64,000 nt of DNA from Neospora caninum Liverpool (Eukaryota; Apicomplexa; Conoidasida; Eucoccidiorida; Sarcocystidae). The DNA lies in assembly GCF_000208865.1 (NCBI RefSeq), contig NC_018397.1, positions 5,547,748 to 5,611,747 on the forward strand. The letters run 5' to 3'. This document shows positions 60,145-64,000 of the stretch, piece by piece. Each line of letters starts with the position of its first letter. Within the stretch, counting starts at the first letter, position 1. The notes beneath the pieces were generated by a model. The model was not told where the DNA came from, ran no database searches, and saw only the letters and a list, made by a program, of their open reading frames with translations. A program made the position numbers and the translations under genes.

Positions 60145-62982
60145 ATGGAGACACCAGCGGAGTTGCTCCTCCAGGAGCTCGCCCACAGGCTGGGCGTCTC
60201 TCTCTCGAAAGCGTCTCCCTTGCTCTCTCCGATTCTTGCGCTTGTTCTTCTCCTTCTCGCCGCATGCTTCACGTGGTTCCTCGTCAGGTTTCTCCTCTGG
60301 ATCCTCGATCCGGTCATCCAGTGGCAAGTCGATGCCGGCAAACCTGCCAGGTTAGTAGTTGCAGTTTCCGCCTCTGAGCCGCGCGGGAGAATTCGAAAAA
60401 ACCCCACAAAGGAGCGCAGAGTACACGCTCTGAGACGGGGGAACTTACGTCTGTTTTGCCTCGCGCAAAAAACCCACGTGCTCTCACGCGGGCATGGCGG
60501 CAAGGAAGGTCGCATCCCGGGGAGCGGCCGAGAGGGAAGATGGGGGAGGGGAGCAAGACGGAGAAGAGCCTCACGGGAGGGAAGACTGAAAGCGGGAAAA
60601 AAAGAGATTCACGAAGAGAAGAACCGGATGGAGAGGGCACAAACATAAGAAATATCCCATTCGCAAAAAGCACCTCTACCTCTGTCTTTCTCGCTCTCTC
60701 GCTGTCTCTCGCTCTCGTTTTGTCTTTCTCGCGCTCTCTCTCTGTCTTTCTCTCGCTTTATCGCTATCTTTCCCCCCTTGTGTCTTTTTCTCTGAATCTC
60801 TGTCTTTTTCTTCTGTCTGTTTGTCTTTTCCCGTGTCCTTTGCGTTACCTCGCTTGTTCCTGTCGGGGCTTCTTTCCTGTTTGCAGCTGCTTCCTTCTTC
60901 CTTCCGCAGATGCTTGCCCGGGGAGCCAGTCGCCTTCTTGGGAGGCCCTCGCTTCCGACGTGTCTCCCTCGTCGGGGGACGCGCTGTCTCTCCCTCCCTC
61001 CGTCGACCTCTCCGTCATCGTTCCAGCGTTCAACGAGGCGCTTCGTCTCCCCCTTGCCGTCTCCGAACTCCTTTCCTTCCTCGAAGCTCGGCGCGCGTCT
61101 CTGTCTTCGTCTTCGCGGAGTGGCGTGAGCGATCGCTGGCCGGTCTTCACGTACGAGATCATCGTGGTCGACGACGGCAGCACTGACGGCACGGCTGCGA
61201 TTGCGCCTCTGCTGGGAGCGGCGATTTTCTCGCCCTCGACCTCTCCGCCAGCGTCGCTGTCTGCTCGGGCAGCAGCGGCGGCTGCGCAGGCCGCGTCTCG
61301 AGCTTTCGCCAAAGTGCATGCGCCCAACTCGCGGCCGGCAAGCAAAGCGCCAACGGCGTGTCCCCGATCTTCTCCCCTCTCTGCTCTCGGCGCCTCCTCG
61401 TCCCCATCTTCTTGTCCTTCTCTCTCGTGTCCTTCTCTCTCGTGTCCTTCTCTCTCGTGTCCCTCACGCTCGTGTGCATCGTCTGCTTCGCCTGATGCAG
61501 GCCAAGCGGGCTTTCCGCCGTTTGCCTTTTCTCCTAGCGACTCTGTTCCGGTTTCTGCGGTGGCGGCTGAGGCGATGCGTGCGGCGACAAAGGTTCACTT
61601 GGACGCTGGCCAGCGGCTTCGGGACTGCTTCTCCCCGCTCGTCTCTCGAGTTGGAGACAGGGGCGCGGCACCGGACACTGGTGCAGAGAGACACAGAAAA
61701 GGCGAGAGTGAAAGAGAAGAAGAGAGCGGAGAGAGTGGGGAACGAGGAGAGAAAGAAGGGGAGACGCCTGCGTCGTCTCCGCTGTCTTCGCTGAGAGTTC
61801 TTCGTCTGAAGGAGAACAGAGGCAAAGGCTTTGCCGTGAAGATTGGCGCGAAGCATGCACGAGGACGCATGCTGTTGATGGCAGATGCTGACGGGGCAAC
61901 GACCGTCGAGAGTTTGGTGTTGCTCGAACGTGCCCTCCTGGAAAGAAAGCGACTCCCGCGAGGGAGAAGCGAGAATGTCTCCCGCAGCTCGTCCCTCGCC
62001 CACGAGGAAAACGCGGACGCGGCCCAGCTGGAAGACAAAACGAGGCAGGGAGAGGAAGAGAAGAAACTCCGCGCAGGTGTCTCCGAGGCGAAGCGCAGAG
62101 AGAACCGGCAAGGGGCGGTGGACGCTGGAGAGCACGCGTTAGAAACCGATACAGCTGGTGGGAGGAAGATCGCGCAGGACGGCCGAGAATCGGACGGGGA
62201 CGAGGAGACGACACTGCAGACGCGCCTTGCCTCTCTCCCTCCCCTCGCGTTTCCATGGCCTCTCCTGTACAGGAGGGGAGATCGAGAAGGCAGCCAAGAG
62301 GATACGGAAGCACTAGTTGCTTTCGGTTCGCGAAGACAACTCGAACAAGCTGCAATTTCCTCGAGATCCTGGCACCGCAATTTCTTGATGCATGCATTCC
62401 ACTGGTGCGTTCGCAGTGTCGTAGGCGACTCCCATATTAAGGTGAGTTCTTTACCTCTGCACACGATATATCTGTATATAGGCGCATATATTTGTATATG
62501 CTTAAACATGCATTCTGTGCGGCGTACAGTGTCTGTCGATCTCTTCACGCATGTCCTTCAAGTTTACATATATATTTACATATATGCAGGTCTGCGTCTC
62601 TAACTTCACCTCTATATCCATATATCCACCGCGTGTATGGACAGCGAGTCGACAGCGAAGGGAGTGTGTCTCTGTTTTCCGCGTCTGCACTTTCGTTTCT
62701 TCGGTGCAGGACACGCAGTGCGGCTTCAAACTCTTCACGCGATTTGCAGCCCGCCAGCTGTTTCCGCGGCTTCACCTTTGTCGTTGGGCCTTCGACGTTG
62801 AGTTGCTTCTGCTCTCGCGTCTTCTGCGCGTGCCCGTCGCCGAGATCCCCGTGGAGTGGGAGGAGAAAGAAGGCAGCAAGCTGAACGTTCTCGGCGCCTC
62901 CTTTCAGATGGCGCGCGACATCTTGGTTCTCAAGTGTATGTACACCGCAGGAATCTGGAAGGCGTCCGCCGACAGTGGCTGA
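60145..62982 (+). CDS. ALG5: Dolichyl-phosphate beta-glucosyltransferase (ALG5)
   Basis: Three exons, 60145-60350 (donor GTTAGT), 60887-62441 (donor GTGAGT) and 62710-62982, give 677 residues. The enzyme makes Dol-P-glucose from UDP-glucose at the ER membrane for N-glycan assembly. An N-terminal membrane anchor spans about 28-52 (ILALVLLLLAACFTWFL). The GT2 fold follows: DLSVIVPAFNEA (109), EIIVVDDGSTDGT (159), LKENRGKGFAVK, DADGAT (402, metal-binding D402/D404), FGSR (about 548), then DTQCGFKLF, WAFDVELLLL, EIPVEWEEKEGSK and a hydrophobic end. Yeast and human ALG5 are about 330 residues. The excess lies in two Ser/Ala/Glu/Arg-rich insertions, one of about 200 residues after DDGSTDGT and one of about 120 after DADGAT. 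ATG at 60145 follows a pyrimidine tract. An acceptor at 60909 instead of 60887 would shift the frame. Confidence 0.92.
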
Positions 62983-64000
62983 GGAAACGGGGGGCAGTGG
63001 GGGGAGTGTTTCTCGCCGTCAGTGGCTGTTGCGTCTCGAGTTGTTCCTTTCCCCCACGTTCCCACTTTGGCGTTTCTTTTTAAACGAACGCTGCGGAGCC
63101 GAAAAGCCCACGTAACACTGACACATGCCCCCAAGAACTCCCCTTCCATCAAACTTCGCGAAATGGCCCCCCGCAGCTCTGTCGCCGCTGCCAAGAAAAT
63201 AGAGGAGACAGCTGCGACGCCCTGGACGTTCTGAAGAGGTCGGAACGACCTGTGCAGACGTGTGTATGTTTGCTTCTCTCCCCCGTCTGTTGTTCTCGTT
63301 TTTGTTTTCCGGCGGCCCGTGCCCGAGGGGTTCAACCTTTTTGGCACCATTTTAATGTGACGAATAACTTGGCGGCGGCTCCTTTTTAACGAAGTGAAGA
63401 AGTTTGCGGGACAGTCCGAAACGACTCCTGGACGATTCATCTTGCGAGGTGCGTCGCAGCGCAGACTGGCGCCGTGCTCGCTTTGCTCTTTCGTGCTCTC
63501 GACACACTCTGTCGCCAAAGAGGGAAGGCACTGAGAACGTGAGGACGGCTCTTCTCCGCCTTCGTTCTGCGAAGCTCGGGGAGGGAGGGGCCGGGTCTTG
63601 AAAACGCAAAGGAGCAAGTTGCTCGGATCCGTTTGGGTTTTCACAAGAACAGATTGGAGAAGAGAGCCGCGGTTTGTCGCGAATCACACCTGTTTCTCCC
63701 CTCAGTCCAGCCGGGAGGCGTCGCCGTACAGAGGCGTCAGGACATTTCCAGAGAGTCGCATTCTTAGACCAGGTGGGCAATAAATATGCAGAAAAGCGAT
63801 TTCTCTGAACTGCCGTTGCTCAGCGGTATGTTCGTGAAGTGTTCCATGCAAGGCGCCAGAAACGAATACAGTTGGTGGCGTTCCAAAACCGACGCAAACA
63901 CCTCGCGCTCTTCTCTACGCATCCACGCACATTTAATATGCACAGAGATCGAGAAATCGATACAGAGAGACAGATGCGCCTACATATATATATATATATA
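62983..64000. other. ALG5 3' flank to right edge
   Basis: Likely the ALG5 3' UTR and spacer. No gene is supported; minus frames near 62904-63644 and 63352-63780 lack motifs and splice support. A TA run begins at about 63985 at the window edge. Confidence 0.6.

Noticed and set aside
1..64000. CRISPR array, transposon or virus
   Set aside because: All tandem repeats are contiguous microsatellites or minisatellites without spacers. No transposase, reverse transcriptase or terminal repeats were recognised.

Overview
This window is nuclear DNA of a tissue-cyst coccidian apicomplexan (Sarcocystidae: Toxoplasma, Neospora or Hammondia type). I cannot fix the species without a search. The reasons are: genes cut into many short exons with GT..AG introns; GC-rich exons against introns and spacers full of (TA)n, GTATATAT and GCATGCA-type sequence; housekeeping orthologues carrying long Ala/Ser/Glu-rich insertions; and a diverged mitochondrial cox1-like fragment in nuclear DNA. 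Exon structures were worked out by hand from reading-frame continuity, GT/AG borders and family motifs. In each complete model the exon lengths sum to a multiple of three.

Layout, left to right. (1) 310-10644, plus strand: 3' part of a 17-exon gene for an EF-hand membrane protein with a C-terminal He_PIG/Ig-like fold; its 5' end is off the left edge. (2) 14113-21027, minus: a cap-specific mRNA 2'-O-methyltransferase-like (CMTR/FtsJ) protein with a very long disordered tail and a substituted catalytic lysine. (3) 21028-24722: spacer with microsatellites, poly-C runs and a cox1-like NUMT. (4) 24723-31310, minus: a 15-exon AP endonuclease (ExoIII/APE family) with all key catalytic residues, a PIP-like box and a SUMO-interaction-like motif. 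(5) 32476-33060, plus: a small two-exon bS18-like organellar ribosomal protein. (6) 33728-34750, minus: last three exons of an unidentified membrane protein. (7) 35141-40885, minus: transportin (karyopherin beta-2), eight exons. (8) About 43149-44918, plus: fragments of an unidentified gene divergent from transportin. (9) 45536-50389, minus: a 1369-residue low-complexity protein of unknown role. (10) 51859-51931, plus: tRNA-Arg(UCG). (11) 53743-57771, minus: RRP8, the 25S/28S rRNA m1A methyltransferase. (12) 58536-58608, minus: tRNA-Lys(CUU). (13) 60145-62982, plus: ALG5 dolichyl-phosphate glucosyltransferase with two large insertions.

There is no operon logic; each gene is its own transcription unit. 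Several genes serve RNA and translation (cap methylation, rRNA methylation, a ribosomal protein, two tRNAs). The others serve nuclear import, base-excision repair and N-glycosylation. The most unusual signals are the missing catalytic lysine in the cap methyltransferase, the He_PIG fold on an EF-hand membrane protein, the cox1 NUMT, recurrent GTACG(G/C) splice donors in four genes, and a ten-copy 18-bp repeat inside an AP-endonuclease intron.
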